Source of the DNA: Blastomonas sp. SL216
GTDB taxonomy: Bacteria > Pseudomonadota > Alphaproteobacteria > Sphingomonadales > Sphingomonadaceae
DNA: 64,000 bases
Assembly: GCA_026625625.1 (NCBI GenBank)
Contig: CP113055.1
Span: 1,118,501 to 1,182,500, forward strand
Direction: 5' to 3'
Shown here: positions 54,131-62,801 of the stretch, piece by piece
Numbering within the stretch: the stretch's first letter is position 1
How the letters are laid out: every line of letters starts with the position of its first letter
The notes under the pieces: model-generated
The model's input: only the letters and a program-made list of their open reading frames with translations
Told to the model about the DNA's origin: nothing
Database searches by the model: none
Position numbers and translations under genes: made by a program

Positions 54131-54759
54131 GCCGGCTTGACCCTTTCGGGATGGGCGGCGGCAAAAGCCGGGATGTCCTGCAATTGGGCGTCGATCCGGC
54201 TCAGGCGCGGATAGGGCGTCATGTCGAGATCGAAGCGCCGCGCATTGGCAACCTGCGGCACCAGGCACACGTCAGTCAGATCGGGCGCATCGCCGCCGAA
54301 CAGCCCGGATTCGGGCGCGAGCGCTTCCAGCGCGACAAAGCCCTCTGCAATCCAGTGGCGATACCAGCTGTCGATGGCCCCCTGGTCCTGCCCCATCTCG
54401 TTCTTGAGATAATGCAGCATCCGCAAATTGTTGACCGGGTGGATATCGGCAATGATGATCATCGCCCGCGCCAGCATGGCGGCGCGTGCTGCCGGATCGG
54501 CGGGGATCAGGCGCGGTTCGGGCCGCGTCGCATCCAGATAGTCGATGATCGCCAGCGACTGGCTGAGATCATGCCCGTCGATGTGGAGCATCGGCACCAG
54601 CCCTTGCGGGTTGCGCGCGACATAATCGGGCGCCTTTTGCTGGCGGGTGAGCAGATCGGTCGGCACCGCCTGATAGGCGATACCCTTGAGATTGAGCGCG
54701 ATGCGCACGCGGTAGCTGGCGGATGAGCGCCAGTAATCGAACAGAATGATGTCGGACAT
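54127..54759 (-). CDS. maiA: maleylacetoacetate isomerase (zeta-class GST)
   Basis: The 210-residue protein has the zeta-GST signature SSASYRVRIALNLKG (residues 12-26), NPQGLVPML, QSLAIIDYL and the C-terminal DVCLVPQVANARRFD. It isomerises maleylacetoacetate to fumarylacetoacetate with glutathione. The ATG at 54759 matches the family start. It is the first gene of the maiA, TonB receptor, marR, FAH series. Confidence 0.94.
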   Translation of the reverse strand: MSDIILFDYWRSSASYRVRIALNLKGIAYQAVPTDLLTRQQKAPDYVARNPQGLVPMLHIDGHDLSQSLAIIDYLDATRPEPRLIPADPAARAAMLARAMIIIADIHPVNNLRMLHYLKNEMGQDQGAIDSWYRHWIAEGFVALEALAPESGLFGGDAPDLTDVCLVPQVANARRFDLDMTPYPRLSRIDAQLQDIPAFAAAHPERVKPA

Positions 54760-54864
54760 GCCGATGGCTCCTTGGGGGCAGGTTGGCCGGGCCGCGCACC
54801 ATATGGCCAAGGGGCGCCGATGCAAGGCTTGTTTCCCTGTGGCGGCGCGCATAAGCCTTGGCTC

Positions 54865-55467
54865 ATGCCCGTGCTGCCCGACCTTGTGCTGTTCGCCAAA
54901 TATCCGCTGCCGGGCTATGCCAAGACGCGACTGATTCCGGCGCTGGGTGCAGAGGGGGCAGCGCAGGTCCACCGGCATCTGGCGCGGCGCACGGTCGATC
55001 TTCTGCTGCAGAGCGGTGCGCCGACTGAAGTCCACTATGCAGGGGCAGAGGAAGCTGCTTTTCGCGACTGGCTGGGCGATGGCCCAGCACTGGTGGCGCA
55101 GGCCGAAGGCGGGCTGACCGAACGTCTGGTCGATGCGTCCAGACCGCACCCGCACGTGTTTTTCGGCGCGGACACGCCCGATCTCGATGCTGGCATGATC
55201 GCCGCCGCCATGACCGCGCTCGCCAACCATGATGTCGTGATCGGCCCGGCGGAAGATGGCGGCTATTATCTTATCGGGATGCGGACGGCGCGGCCCGAAC
55301 TGCTGACCGACATGCCGTGGAGCACCGAGCAGGTCTTTCCCGAAACGCTGCGCCGCTGCGAGGCTCTGGGCCTTGCCATCGCGCTGCTGCCGATGCTCGC
55401 CGATTGCGACCGGCCGGAGGATCTGGAGCGCTGGCCCGATCTCAGGGAACTGGCCCGATGCGCGTAA
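54865..55467 (+). CDS. glycosyltransferase of the TIGR04282 (DUF2064, arsenosugar-type) family
   Basis: The 200-residue protein has the DUF2064 pattern LVLFAKYPLPGYAKTRLIPALG near the N-terminus, FFGADTPDLD (near 92-101) and GPAEDGGYYLIG. This family is encoded next to TIGR04283 proteins, as here, and some pairs occur with arsenic methylation genes. No arsM is in the window, so an arsenic role is unsupported. It overlaps the next gene by 10 bp and is divergent from maiA. Confidence 0.88.
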   Translation: MPVLPDLVLFAKYPLPGYAKTRLIPALGAEGAAQVHRHLARRTVDLLLQSGAPTEVHYAGAEEAAFRDWLGDGPALVAQAEGGLTERLVDASRPHPHVFFGADTPDLDAGMIAAAMTALANHDVVIGPAEDGGYYLIGMRTARPELLTDMPWSTEQVFPETLRRCEALGLAIALLPMLADCDRPEDLERWPDLRELARCA

Positions 55468-56177
55468 CCCTGATGATCCCGGCGCTGAACGAGGCCAAGG
55501 CGCTACCGGCAACGATCGCCAATGTCGCAGCGCTGGTCCCGCAGCCCGACGAGATCCTGCTGGTCGATGGCGGCAGCGAGGATGACACCGTGGAACTGGC
55601 AAGATCGGCAGGGTGGTGCACCACGGTCTCGCCCGAACGCGGACGCGGGCCGCAGATCAATTTCGGCGTGGCCGAGGCGACCGGCGATCTGGTGTGCATC
55701 CTCCATGCCGACAGCCTGCTGCCCCCCGATGCGATAGCGCATATCCGCCAGGTGCTCGGCGACCGCCGCATTGCGCTGGCCACGTTCCTGCCGATCATAA
55801 GGGGGGAAAAGACGCGCTGGTTCACGACCGCGCACAACTGGTGGAAGACCTATTATCCGATCATCACCCATCCGCATCTGTTCGTGCGCGGGGTGCGGTT
55901 GCTGTTCGGCGACCATGCGATGTTCTTCCGCCGCGCCGACTATCTGCGGATTGGCGGCATTCCGGCCGATGCAACGATCATGGAAGAGGCGGACCTGTGC
56001 ATTGGCTTTGCCAGGATCGGCAAGCTGAAGATGACACGCAAGCCGGTCATCACGTCCGACCGCCGCATCGCAGCATGGGGGCCGCTCAAAGCGAACTATA
56101 TCTACCTCAAGGTCGGCCTGGCCTGGACCTTCGGAATGCGCCACCGGTTGAAGGACATGTATCCCGATATCCGCTGA
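55458..56177 (+). CDS. GT2 glycosyltransferase of the TIGR04283 (arsenosugar-type) family
   Basis: The 239-residue GT-A protein has MIPALNEAKALP, the nucleotide-sugar motif LLVDGGSEDDT, RGRGPQINFGVAEATGD, the D-x-D-like HADSLLPPD near 85 and GDHAMFFRRADYLRIGG near 154. It transfers a sugar to an unknown acceptor. A basic C-terminal segment (KVGLAWTFGMRHRLKDMYP) resembles those of membrane-associated members. It is coupled to the preceding gene. Confidence 0.88.
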   Translation: MRVTLMIPALNEAKALPATIANVAALVPQPDEILLVDGGSEDDTVELARSAGWCTTVSPERGRGPQINFGVAEATGDLVCILHADSLLPPDAIAHIRQVLGDRRIALATFLPIIRGEKTRWFTTAHNWWKTYYPIITHPHLFVRGVRLLFGDHAMFFRRADYLRIGGIPADATIMEEADLCIGFARIGKLKMTRKPVITSDRRIAAWGPLKANYIYLKVGLAWTFGMRHRLKDMYPDIR

Positions 56178-56339
56178 ATGGGCCGATATGGACTCAATGG
56201 ACCCATCGCGCCGCGCCAGGCGGATTTCGCAACTTTCGCCGCCGAAATGGGGCCAAGCCTCTATTTCGCACTTGCAACATGAGAGCTTTTGTGCCATCTG
56301 ATAATTGAACGAAAACACTCCTTCTGGGGAAATATCAAA

Positions 56340-56555
56340 ATGAAGATGTTCAAAGCCACTGTGGCCGCGATCGCCCTGACCACCATGGTCGGCGCTCCGG
56401 TTCTCGCCCAGGCCGCCGGTCGCGTATCGGCTGCTTCGAGCGAAGAGAGCGAAGCTGAAGGCAGCACCGGGATCATCATCGGCGTTGTCGCTGCTGCAGC
56501 CGTCATCGGCGGCATCATCGTCATCGCTGACGACGATGAGCCGAACAGCCCCTGA
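56340..56555 (+). CDS. small exported membrane protein with acidic C-terminus
   Basis: The 71-residue product has a signal peptide (MFKATVAAIALTTMVGAPVLAQA), a short Ser/Glu-rich linker, a hydrophobic segment (IIIGVVAAAAVIGGIIVIA) and a DDDEPNSP tail. Short proteins with this plan occur near exopolysaccharide loci in sphingomonads. The preceding 160 bp probably hold its promoter, and a terminator follows directly. Confidence 0.75.
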   Translation: MKMFKATVAAIALTTMVGAPVLAQAAGRVSAASSEESEAEGSTGIIIGVVAAAAVIGGIIVIADDDEPNSP

Positions 56556-56579
56556 TTTCATCAGGCGCAAGCTAAACGA

Positions 56580-56610
56580 AAAAGGGCGGCTCCCAAGGGC
56601 CGCCCTTTTT
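56580..56610 (+). terminator. intrinsic terminator after the small membrane protein gene
   Basis: AAGGGCGGC (56582-56590) and GCCGCCCTT (56599-56607) form a 9-bp stem followed by a T-run, a textbook rho-independent terminator. Confidence 0.9.
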
Positions 56611-56784
56611 TGTTGTGCCTGGCAAGGGTGATGCGAAGTTGGTGAACCCACGGGCCAGACTCTACCGGAATCCGCCCTTCCCCGCCCAGTGCTTACCGGT
56701 TTTTTAACCGGGACACGGCTAAGGCGGAGGACTAAGGGTTCTGGGCGTTGCGCCGCACAGGCCAATCATATCCGGGGATTGAGC

Positions 56785-58086
56785 ATGCTGTCCGAGAAAA
56801 AGCCTGAAGTTTGCGTGTTGGGTCTGGGCTATATCGGCCTGCCGACCGCAGCGATCATCGCGCGCTCGGGCTGCCGCGTCCTGGGTGTCGATGTGTCCGA
56901 ACATGTCGTCAGCACCATTGCCGAAGGCCGCATCCATATCGAGGAGGTCGATCTCGACGGGCTGGTTCAGGGCGTGGTTGCGCGCGGCATGCTGCGCACC
57001 TCGCTTCAGGTCGAACCGTCGGATGTCTTCGTCATCGCGGTACCGACACCGTTCGACGAAAATCACGCGCCCGATATCAGCTACGTCCTCCAGGCCGCGA
57101 GCAGCATCGCTGCCGTTCTCAAGGCTGGCGACTGCATCATCCTCGAATCGACCTCGCCCGTCGGCACGACCGAGGAAATGCGCGACCTGATTGCCAAGCT
57201 GCGGCCCGACCTGAAGGTTCCCGGCCTGACCAGCGACATTCCCGATATCGCCATTGCCTATTGCCCCGAACGCGTGCTGCCCGGCCGCATTCTGGAAGAG
57301 CTGACCAACAATGACCGTTCGATCGGCGGCATCACGCCCCGCTGCGCGCGCAAGGCGCTGACCTTCTATCGTCGCTTCGTGCGCGGCGAGTGCATCACCA
57401 CCGATGCCCGCTCGGCTGAAATGACCAAGCTGGTCGAAAACGCCTATCGCGACGTCAACATCGCCTTTGCCAACGAACTGTCGATCGTCGCCGACCGCAT
57501 GGGCCTGGACGTCTGGGAGGTGATCCGCCTCGCCAACCGCCATCCGCGCGTCAACATCTTGCAGCCCGGCCCCGGTGTCGGCGGGCATTGCATCGCAGTC
57601 GATCCGTGGTTCATCATCCACGGTGCGCCGGACGAAACCCCGCTGATCCGCACCGCCCGCTGGGTGAATGACGGCAAGGTCGACCATGTGCTGGCCAAGG
57701 CCGGAGCGCTGATCGAAGCGAACCCCCAGGCGCGAGTCGCCTGCCTCGGCCTCGCCTTCAAGGCGAATATCGACGATTTCCGCGAGAGCCCGGCCAACAA
57801 GGTTGCGCTGGCGCTGGCCGGGAAATTCGGCGAGCGCATCGCGATTGTCGAGCCTTATGCCCAGGCCCTGCCCCCCGCCTATGACGGCCTGGGCGCGCGG
57901 CTGATCGATGTCGACGATGCGATCGAAAGCTGCGACCTGTTCATCGTGCTGGTCGATCATGACGTGTTCAAGTCGATCCCGCTGGCCGAACGCGCAGCAA
58001 AGATCGTTTACGACACGCGCGGCATCTGGCCCGACCAGCCGGCTTCGCCCGAGCGTCCCAGCGGCCATTTGCGTCTCGCGGGCTAA
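56785..58086 (+). CDS. wecC: UDP-N-acetyl-D-mannosamine dehydrogenase-type nucleotide-sugar dehydrogenase
   Basis: The 433-residue enzyme has an N-terminal Rossmann domain VLGLGYIGLPTAAIIA, the GRIHIEEVDLDGLVQ segment typical of WecC, VPTPFDENHAPDI, a central PNVAYCPERVLPG-like stretch (AIAYCPERVLPG) and the catalytic Cys in GPGVGGHCIAVDPWF (near 271). Such enzymes make UDP-ManNAcA for surface polysaccharide. The start at 56785 is chosen from the family opening. The 229 bp before it contain a CCGGTT/AACCGG dyad (56696-56711). Confidence 0.9.
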   Translation: MLSEKKPEVCVLGLGYIGLPTAAIIARSGCRVLGVDVSEHVVSTIAEGRIHIEEVDLDGLVQGVVARGMLRTSLQVEPSDVFVIAVPTPFDENHAPDISYVLQAASSIAAVLKAGDCIILESTSPVGTTEEMRDLIAKLRPDLKVPGLTSDIPDIAIAYCPERVLPGRILEELTNNDRSIGGITPRCARKALTFYRRFVRGECITTDARSAEMTKLVENAYRDVNIAFANELSIVADRMGLDVWEVIRLANRHPRVNILQPGPGVGGHCIAVDPWFIIHGAPDETPLIRTARWVNDGKVDHVLAKAGALIEANPQARVACLGLAFKANIDDFRESPANKVALALAGKFGERIAIVEPYAQALPPAYDGLGARLIDVDDAIESCDLFIVLVDHDVFKSIPLAERAAKIVYDTRGIWPDQPASPERPSGHLRLAG

Positions 58087-58105
58087 TCGGGCACATCCTT
58101 TACTC

Positions 58106-59104
58106 ATGACCATTCTCGTCACCGGAGCCGCCGGGTTCATCGGCCATGCCCTCACCGCCAGGCTGATGCAGCGCGGCGAGCATGTCGTGGGGATCGACAA
58201 TCTCAATCCTTATTACGACCCCGCGCTCAAGCACGCGCGGCTGGCCAATCTTGCGACGATCAACGCCGGGCGGTTCGACTTTATCGAGCTCGACTTCGCC
58301 GATCATGACGCGCTGGACGCGGCGCTCGCACCCTATGAGCTGAACCAGATCGTACATCTCGGCGCGCAGGCCGGGGTACGCTACAGCATCGACAATCCGC
58401 GCGCCTATGTGCAGTCGAACCTGGTCGGGCATCTCAACCTGCTCGAACTGGCGCGGACACGGCAGTCCGAGCATTTCGTCTACGCCTCGTCCTCCTCGGT
58501 CTATGGCAACAGCGCCGATGCACCTTTCCGCGTCGATGCCCGCGTCGACCATCCGGTATCGCTCTATGCCGCGACCAAGAAGGCCGACGAGCTGATGAGC
58601 GAGACCTATGCCCATCTCTATCGCCTGCCGATGACGGGCCTGCGCTTCTTCACCGTCTACGGGCCCTGGGGCCGGCCGGACATGGCGCTGTGGAAGTTCA
58701 CCAGCGCGATCCTGCAGGGCAAGCCGATCGATGTGTACAACCATGGCGATATGCGGCGCGATTTCACCTATATCGACGACATCATCGCTGGCGTGCTGGC
58801 GGTGATCGATCATCCCCCGGCGGATGATGGCGCGGCCAAGCCCGGCGGTAGCGTGTCGCCGCACAGCCTCTACAATATCGGCAACAACCAGCCCGAACCG
58901 CTGGGCAGGATGATCGAGGTGATCGAGGAAGCGTGCGGCAGGCCTGCGATCCGCAACATGCTGCCGATGCAGCCGGGCGACGTCTACCAGACCTATGCCG
59001 ATATCAGCGCGATCCAGGCCGATCTTGGCTATGCGCCGACCACCGGCATCGACATCGGCATTCCCCGGTTCGTCGACTGGTATCGTGCCTATACCGGCAG
59101 CTGA
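58106..59104 (+). CDS. NAD-dependent epimerase (UDP-glucuronate 4-epimerase type)
   Basis: The 332-residue extended SDR has TILVTGAAGFIGHALTARL, the HLGAQAGVRYSIDNP signature, SSSSVYG (Ser-Tyr-Lys triad completed by YAATKKADE) and RFFTVYGPWGRPDMALWKF, a pattern typical of UDP-glucuronate/galacturonate epimerases. It lies 20 bp after the dehydrogenase and probably shares its transcript for surface polysaccharide precursors. Confidence 0.9.
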   Translation: MTILVTGAAGFIGHALTARLMQRGEHVVGIDNLNPYYDPALKHARLANLATINAGRFDFIELDFADHDALDAALAPYELNQIVHLGAQAGVRYSIDNPRAYVQSNLVGHLNLLELARTRQSEHFVYASSSSVYGNSADAPFRVDARVDHPVSLYAATKKADELMSETYAHLYRLPMTGLRFFTVYGPWGRPDMALWKFTSAILQGKPIDVYNHGDMRRDFTYIDDIIAGVLAVIDHPPADDGAAKPGGSVSPHSLYNIGNNQPEPLGRMIEVIEEACGRPAIRNMLPMQPGDVYQTYADISAIQADLGYAPTTGIDIGIPRFVDWYRAYTGS

Positions 59105-59181
59105 CTTGCGGGCTTCACACAAGCACCGTAACCCTGTGGCGGCACCGGACGACGCTCCGGCAAGGCAGGAGACCATGCGAC

Positions 59182-59484
59182 ATGCTCATCATCGAAGGCT
59201 GGCTGCATTTCGCGCCGGGTGAAATCGACAAGTTCAGCGAGGCCGCAAAGCAGATGGTCGAGGCGACCCGCCAGGAAGAAGGCTGTCTGCATTATGCCTT
59301 TGCCCGCGACATGAACGATCCTGACATCATCCGCATTTCCGAACGCTGGGCCGATGATGCCGCGCTCGAAGCCCATTTCCAGTCGCCGCACATGGCAGCT
59401 TTCGGCGCCGGGCTGGCGCAGGTCGAGCGGCTGGGTTCGGACGTGCGGCTCTATGCGGGCGATGAGGTCCGGCGCATCATGTAG
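59182..59484 (+). CDS. putative antibiotic biosynthesis monooxygenase (ABM domain)
   Basis: The 100-residue protein has the ABM ferredoxin-like fold pattern: EATRQEEGCLHYAFARDM, IRISERWADDAALEAHFQSPHM and AGLAQVE. These small proteins act as cofactor-free oxygenases or as structural dimers such as YgiN-type quinol monooxygenases. Substrate unknown. An AGGAGA precedes the ATG. Confidence 0.85.
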   Translation: MLIIEGWLHFAPGEIDKFSEAAKQMVEATRQEEGCLHYAFARDMNDPDIIRISERWADDAALEAHFQSPHMAAFGAGLAQVERLGSDVRLYAGDEVRRIM

Positions 59485-59523
59485 GTCTTGCAGCGCCTGC
59501 GCCGCTCCACCATATCGCGCCGC

Positions 59524-60087
59524 ATGAGCAAAGACAGCAGCAGCATGCCGGTATGGCATGGAACCACCATCGTCGGCATCCGCAAGAACGGCAAGGCAGT
59601 GATCGCCGGCGATGGCCAGGTATCGATGGGCCAGACCGTGATGAAGCCCAACGCGCGCAAGGTGCGGCGCCTGGGCGACGGATCGGTGATCGGCGGGTTT
59701 GCAGGCGCGACCGCCGATGCGTTCACCCTGTTCGAGCGGCTCGAAGGCAAGCTGGAGCGGCATTCCGGCCAGCTGATGCGCGCTGCGGTCGAGCTTGCCA
59801 AGGACTGGCGGACGGACAAGTATCTGCGCAACCTGGAAGCGATGATGATCGTTGCGGACAAGGAAGTGACGCTGATCCTCACCGGCAATGGCGACGTGCT
59901 GGAGCCGGTCGATGGCGTCGCCGCGATCGGATCGGGCGGCAATTTCGCGCTCGCCGCTGCCCGCGCACTGATGGAATATGAGCAGGACGCGGAAGTGATC
60001 GCGCGCAAGGCGATGAAGATCGCCAGCGACGTATGCGTCTATACGAACGACCAGCTGACGATCGAGACGCTCGACACCGCAGCCTGA
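59524..60087 (+). CDS. hslV: HslV peptidase (ClpQ)
   Basis: The 187-residue protein has [23 protein letters not shown]; the catalytic Thr of the mature form is in the HGTTIVG segment, so about 11 residues form a propeptide. [17 protein letters not shown] and [14 protein letters not shown] complete the family pattern. It forms the proteolytic double ring of the HslUV protease. Its partner hslU is separated from it by an unrelated flavoprotein gene. Confidence 0.95.
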   Translation: MSKDSSSMPVWHGTTIVGIRKNGKAVIAGDGQVSMGQTVMKPNARKVRRLGDGSVIGGFAGATADAFTLFERLEGKLERHSGQLMRAAVELAKDWRTDKYLRNLEAMMIVADKEVTLILTGNGDVLEPVDGVAAIGSGGNFALAAARALMEYEQDAEVIARKAMKIASDVCVYTNDQLTIETLDTAA

Positions 60088-60105
60088 CCGCCTAATCTGC
60101 CCGCC

Positions 60106-61215
60106 ATGCTGTGGCAGACGGACAGGCGGGGGATGGTGACGGGCGGCAGTGCCGCGCTGTTGCTGGGTGGATGCGCCACGGGGGCCGCTACGCGTCCGGC
60201 AGCCGCGATTCGCCAGGCCCCTGCGTGCCTGGCCAAGGTGCTGGCTGATCCCAATCGCGTGATCCGCACGGTGGCAGGCCTGCGCCCGTTTCGACCCTCG
60301 GGCTTTGTCGTGCGCGCGCAGGCGCTGGGCGATACGCGGCTGGTGCACAATTACGGCCATGGCGGCGGCGGTATTTCGCTCAGCTGGGGCAGCTCGCGCC
60401 TTGCGACCTCGCTTGGCCTGCCCAGCCATGCAGGACCGGTCGCCGTGATCGGTGCTGGCATCATGGGGCTGACGACGGCGCGGCTGGTCCAGGAGGCGGG
60501 CTATGCCGTGACCCTCTATACCGAGGCGCTGCCGCCCGACACGACATCGAACATCGCCGGCGGCCAGATCTTTCCGACCGGCTATTTCGACGATGATGTC
60601 GCGACGCCCGAATTTCGCGCCCAGGCCGATGCCGCGGCGGATTACAGCCGGCGCAGGTTCCAGATCATGGCAGGCGATGATTATGGCATTCGCTGGCTGC
60701 CGACCTATGACCAGACGCGCGGATCAGGTCCGCTGACGCCCGACCCGCGCTTTCCGGGCAGGGTTCGGCTGACACCGGAAGAGCACCCCTTCCCCGCGGA
60801 AAACGTGGTGCGGTACAGCACCATGTATGTCGAAACGGGCCGGTTTCTGGAGCGGCTGTTGCGCGACATCCGCGTTGCTGGCGGCAAGGTCGCGCTGCGC
60901 AGCTTCCATTCTCCAGCTGACGTTGCGGCACTTCCCGAAAAGCTGGTGTTCAACTGCACCGGCTTGGGCGCGGCAAAGCTGTTCGGTGACACCGAGCTGG
61001 TGCCGGTGCGCGGCCAGCTGGCGGTGCTGATCCCCCAGCCGGAGCTGCAATATGCCTATGCGCTGAGGGCCGGGTACATGTTTCCGCGCGGAGATGGCGT
61101 GCTGCTGGGTGGCACCTATGAGCGCGGCGAATATCTTGCCCAGCCGCAGCCGCAGGATATTGCCGATATCGTCGAATCGCACCGCAGCCTGATGGCCGGT
61201 TGGCACTGCGCTTGA
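60106..61215 (+). CDS. exported D-amino-acid-oxidase-like flavoprotein, circularly permuted
   Basis: The 369-residue protein starts with a twin-arginine-like signal and lipobox (RRGMVTGGSAALLLGGC, Cys23). The segment that is normally C-terminal in D-amino-acid oxidases comes first: AGLRPFRP (57-64) and LVHNYGHGGGGISLSWG (79-95). The Rossmann start VAVIGAGIMGLTTARLV (112-128) follows, then TTSNIAGG, a catalytic core and LVFNCTGLGAAKLFGD (280-295). The chain ends at GTYERGEY and an AGWHCA tail, where normal enzymes continue into the GLRP motif. The frame is continuous. It lies between hslV and hslU; the substrate is unknown. Confidence 0.85.
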   Translation: MLWQTDRRGMVTGGSAALLLGGCATGAATRPAAAIRQAPACLAKVLADPNRVIRTVAGLRPFRPSGFVVRAQALGDTRLVHNYGHGGGGISLSWGSSRLATSLGLPSHAGPVAVIGAGIMGLTTARLVQEAGYAVTLYTEALPPDTTSNIAGGQIFPTGYFDDDVATPEFRAQADAAADYSRRRFQIMAGDDYGIRWLPTYDQTRGSGPLTPDPRFPGRVRLTPEEHPFPAENVVRYSTMYVETGRFLERLLRDIRVAGGKVALRSFHSPADVAALPEKLVFNCTGLGAAKLFGDTELVPVRGQLAVLIPQPELQYAYALRAGYMFPRGDGVLLGGTYERGEYLAQPQPQDIADIVESHRSLMAGWHCA

Positions 61216-61288
61216 AGGCAGGCGGCGCAGCCCCCAATTTGGGCGCGACACCCTTGGGCCATGTTGGCCCGTCCATAGAAGAAGCTGA

Positions 61289-62590
61289 ATGACCGAAACG
61301 CTGACTCCCAAATCGATCGTCGCCGCGCTGGATGCGCATATCATCGGGCAGCAGGATGCCAAGCGCGCCGTCGCCGTGGCGCTGCGCAACCGCTGGCGCC
61401 GCCAGCGTCTGCCCGCCGAGCTGCGCGACGAGGTGACGCCCAAGAACATCCTGATGATCGGCCCCACAGGCTGCGGCAAGACCGAGATTTCGCGTCGCCT
61501 GGCAAGGCTCGCCGATGCGCCTTTCATCAAGATCGAAGCGACCAAGTTCACCGAGGTCGGCTATGTCGGCCGCGATGTCGATCAGATTGCGCGTGATCTG
61601 GTGGAAGATGCGGTGCGGCTGGAAAAGGAGCGCCGCCGCGAGAAGGTGCGCGAGGCGGCGTCCGAAGCGGCGATGGAGCGGCTGCTCAACGCGCTGGTCG
61701 GCGACAATGCCAGCGAAGCCACCCGCCAGAGCTTCCGCCAGCGCATCACCGACAACCACATGAATGACACCGAGGTCGAGATCGAGGTCGAGGCCACGCC
61801 CAACATGCCGATGGAAATCCCGGGCATGGGCGGCCAGGTGGGCATGATCAACCTGTCCGACATGATGGGCAAGGCGTTCGGCCAGAAGCGCACCAAGCCG
61901 CGCAAGATGCGGCTCGCCGATGCGTGGGACAAGCTGATCGAGGAAGAATCCGAAAAGCGCATGGACCAGGATGATGTCGCCCGCGTGGCGCTCGCCGATG
62001 CCGAGGCCAACGGGATCGTCTTCCTCGACGAGATTGACAAGATCGCGGTGTCCGATGTGCGCGGTGGCTCGGTCAGCCGCGAAGGCGTGCAGCGCGACCT
62101 GCTGCCGCTGATCGAAGGCACGACGGTGGCCACCAAATATGGGCCGATGAAGACCGACCATGTGCTGTTCATCGCATCGGGCGCGTTCCACATCGCCAAG
62201 CCGAGCGACATGCTGCCCGAGCTGCAGGGCCGCCTGCCGATCAGGGTCGAGCTGAAAGCGCTGAGCGAGGAGGATTTCTTCCATATCCTTACCCAGACCA
62301 AGGCCAATCTGGCGCAGCAGTACAGCGCGCTGCTTGGCACCGAGGAACTGAAGCTCGAATTCACCGAAGAGGCGCTGCGCGAAGTCGCCCGGATTGCCGC
62401 TTCGGTGAACGAGACGGTCGAGAATATCGGCGCGCGGCGCTTGCAGACGGTGATGGAAAAGCTGCTGGAAGACATCAGCTTCAATGCGGAAGACCATCGC
62501 GGCGAGACGGTCAGCGTCGATGCCGACTATGTGAAGCAGCACCTGAATGGCATCGCCAAGAATACCGATCTCAGCAAATACGTGCTCTGA
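61289..62590 (+). CDS. hslU: HslU unfoldase ATPase (ClpY)
   Basis: The 433-residue AAA+ protein has [25 protein letters not shown], Walker [15 protein letters not shown] (near 59), [10 protein letters not shown], a charged I-domain (about 105-220), Walker [11 protein letters not shown] and the C-terminal KYVL tail that docks into HslV. It unfolds substrates for HslV. The hslV-hslU order is interrupted here by the flavoprotein gene. Confidence 0.96.
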   Translation: MTETLTPKSIVAALDAHIIGQQDAKRAVAVALRNRWRRQRLPAELRDEVTPKNILMIGPTGCGKTEISRRLARLADAPFIKIEATKFTEVGYVGRDVDQIARDLVEDAVRLEKERRREKVREAASEAAMERLLNALVGDNASEATRQSFRQRITDNHMNDTEVEIEVEATPNMPMEIPGMGGQVGMINLSDMMGKAFGQKRTKPRKMRLADAWDKLIEEESEKRMDQDDVARVALADAEANGIVFLDEIDKIAVSDVRGGSVSREGVQRDLLPLIEGTTVATKYGPMKTDHVLFIASGAFHIAKPSDMLPELQGRLPIRVELKALSEEDFFHILTQTKANLAQQYSALLGTEELKLEFTEEALREVARIAASVNETVENIGARRLQTVMEKLLEDISFNAEDHRGETVSVDADYVKQHLNGIAKNTDLSKYVL

Positions 62591-62603
62591 TCGTAACGCC
62601 GCA

Positions 62604-62638
62604 CACAGGCCCGCCGAAATTGCAGCGGCGGGCCTGTG
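62604..62638. terminator. 13-bp-stem hairpin after hslU
   Basis: CACAGGCCCGCCG and CGGCGGGCCTGTG pair perfectly around a 9-nt loop, 13 bp after the hslU stop. No T-run follows, but the stem is strong. Confidence 0.65.
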
Positions 62639-62801
62639 CAGCGCGGTCATCCGGCGCTAGTCTGGCAAGGCCTGCCCGGTTTTTCAGCGGCGGTTCATCC
62701 ACGCTGGGCCAGGGGCCCGGGTGCGAGCGAGGGAGTATCGACACATCGCACAGTCAGTGCCAGACGCGCACCGCCCTGCCTTGCCGCAGGTGATTACCCG
62801 G

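Noticed and set aside
51710-54214. 834-codon open frame antisense to the TonB receptor
   Set aside because: Same shadow effect; the receptor has signal peptide, plug and barrel, while the antisense product is a low-complexity Arg/Ala/His-rich chain.
60106-61215. Chimeric assembly or frameshift producing the permuted flavoprotein
   Set aside because: One continuous frame carries a coherent signal peptide, the permuted segment and the rest of the fold with matching codon use, and the normal C-terminal segment is absent downstream.
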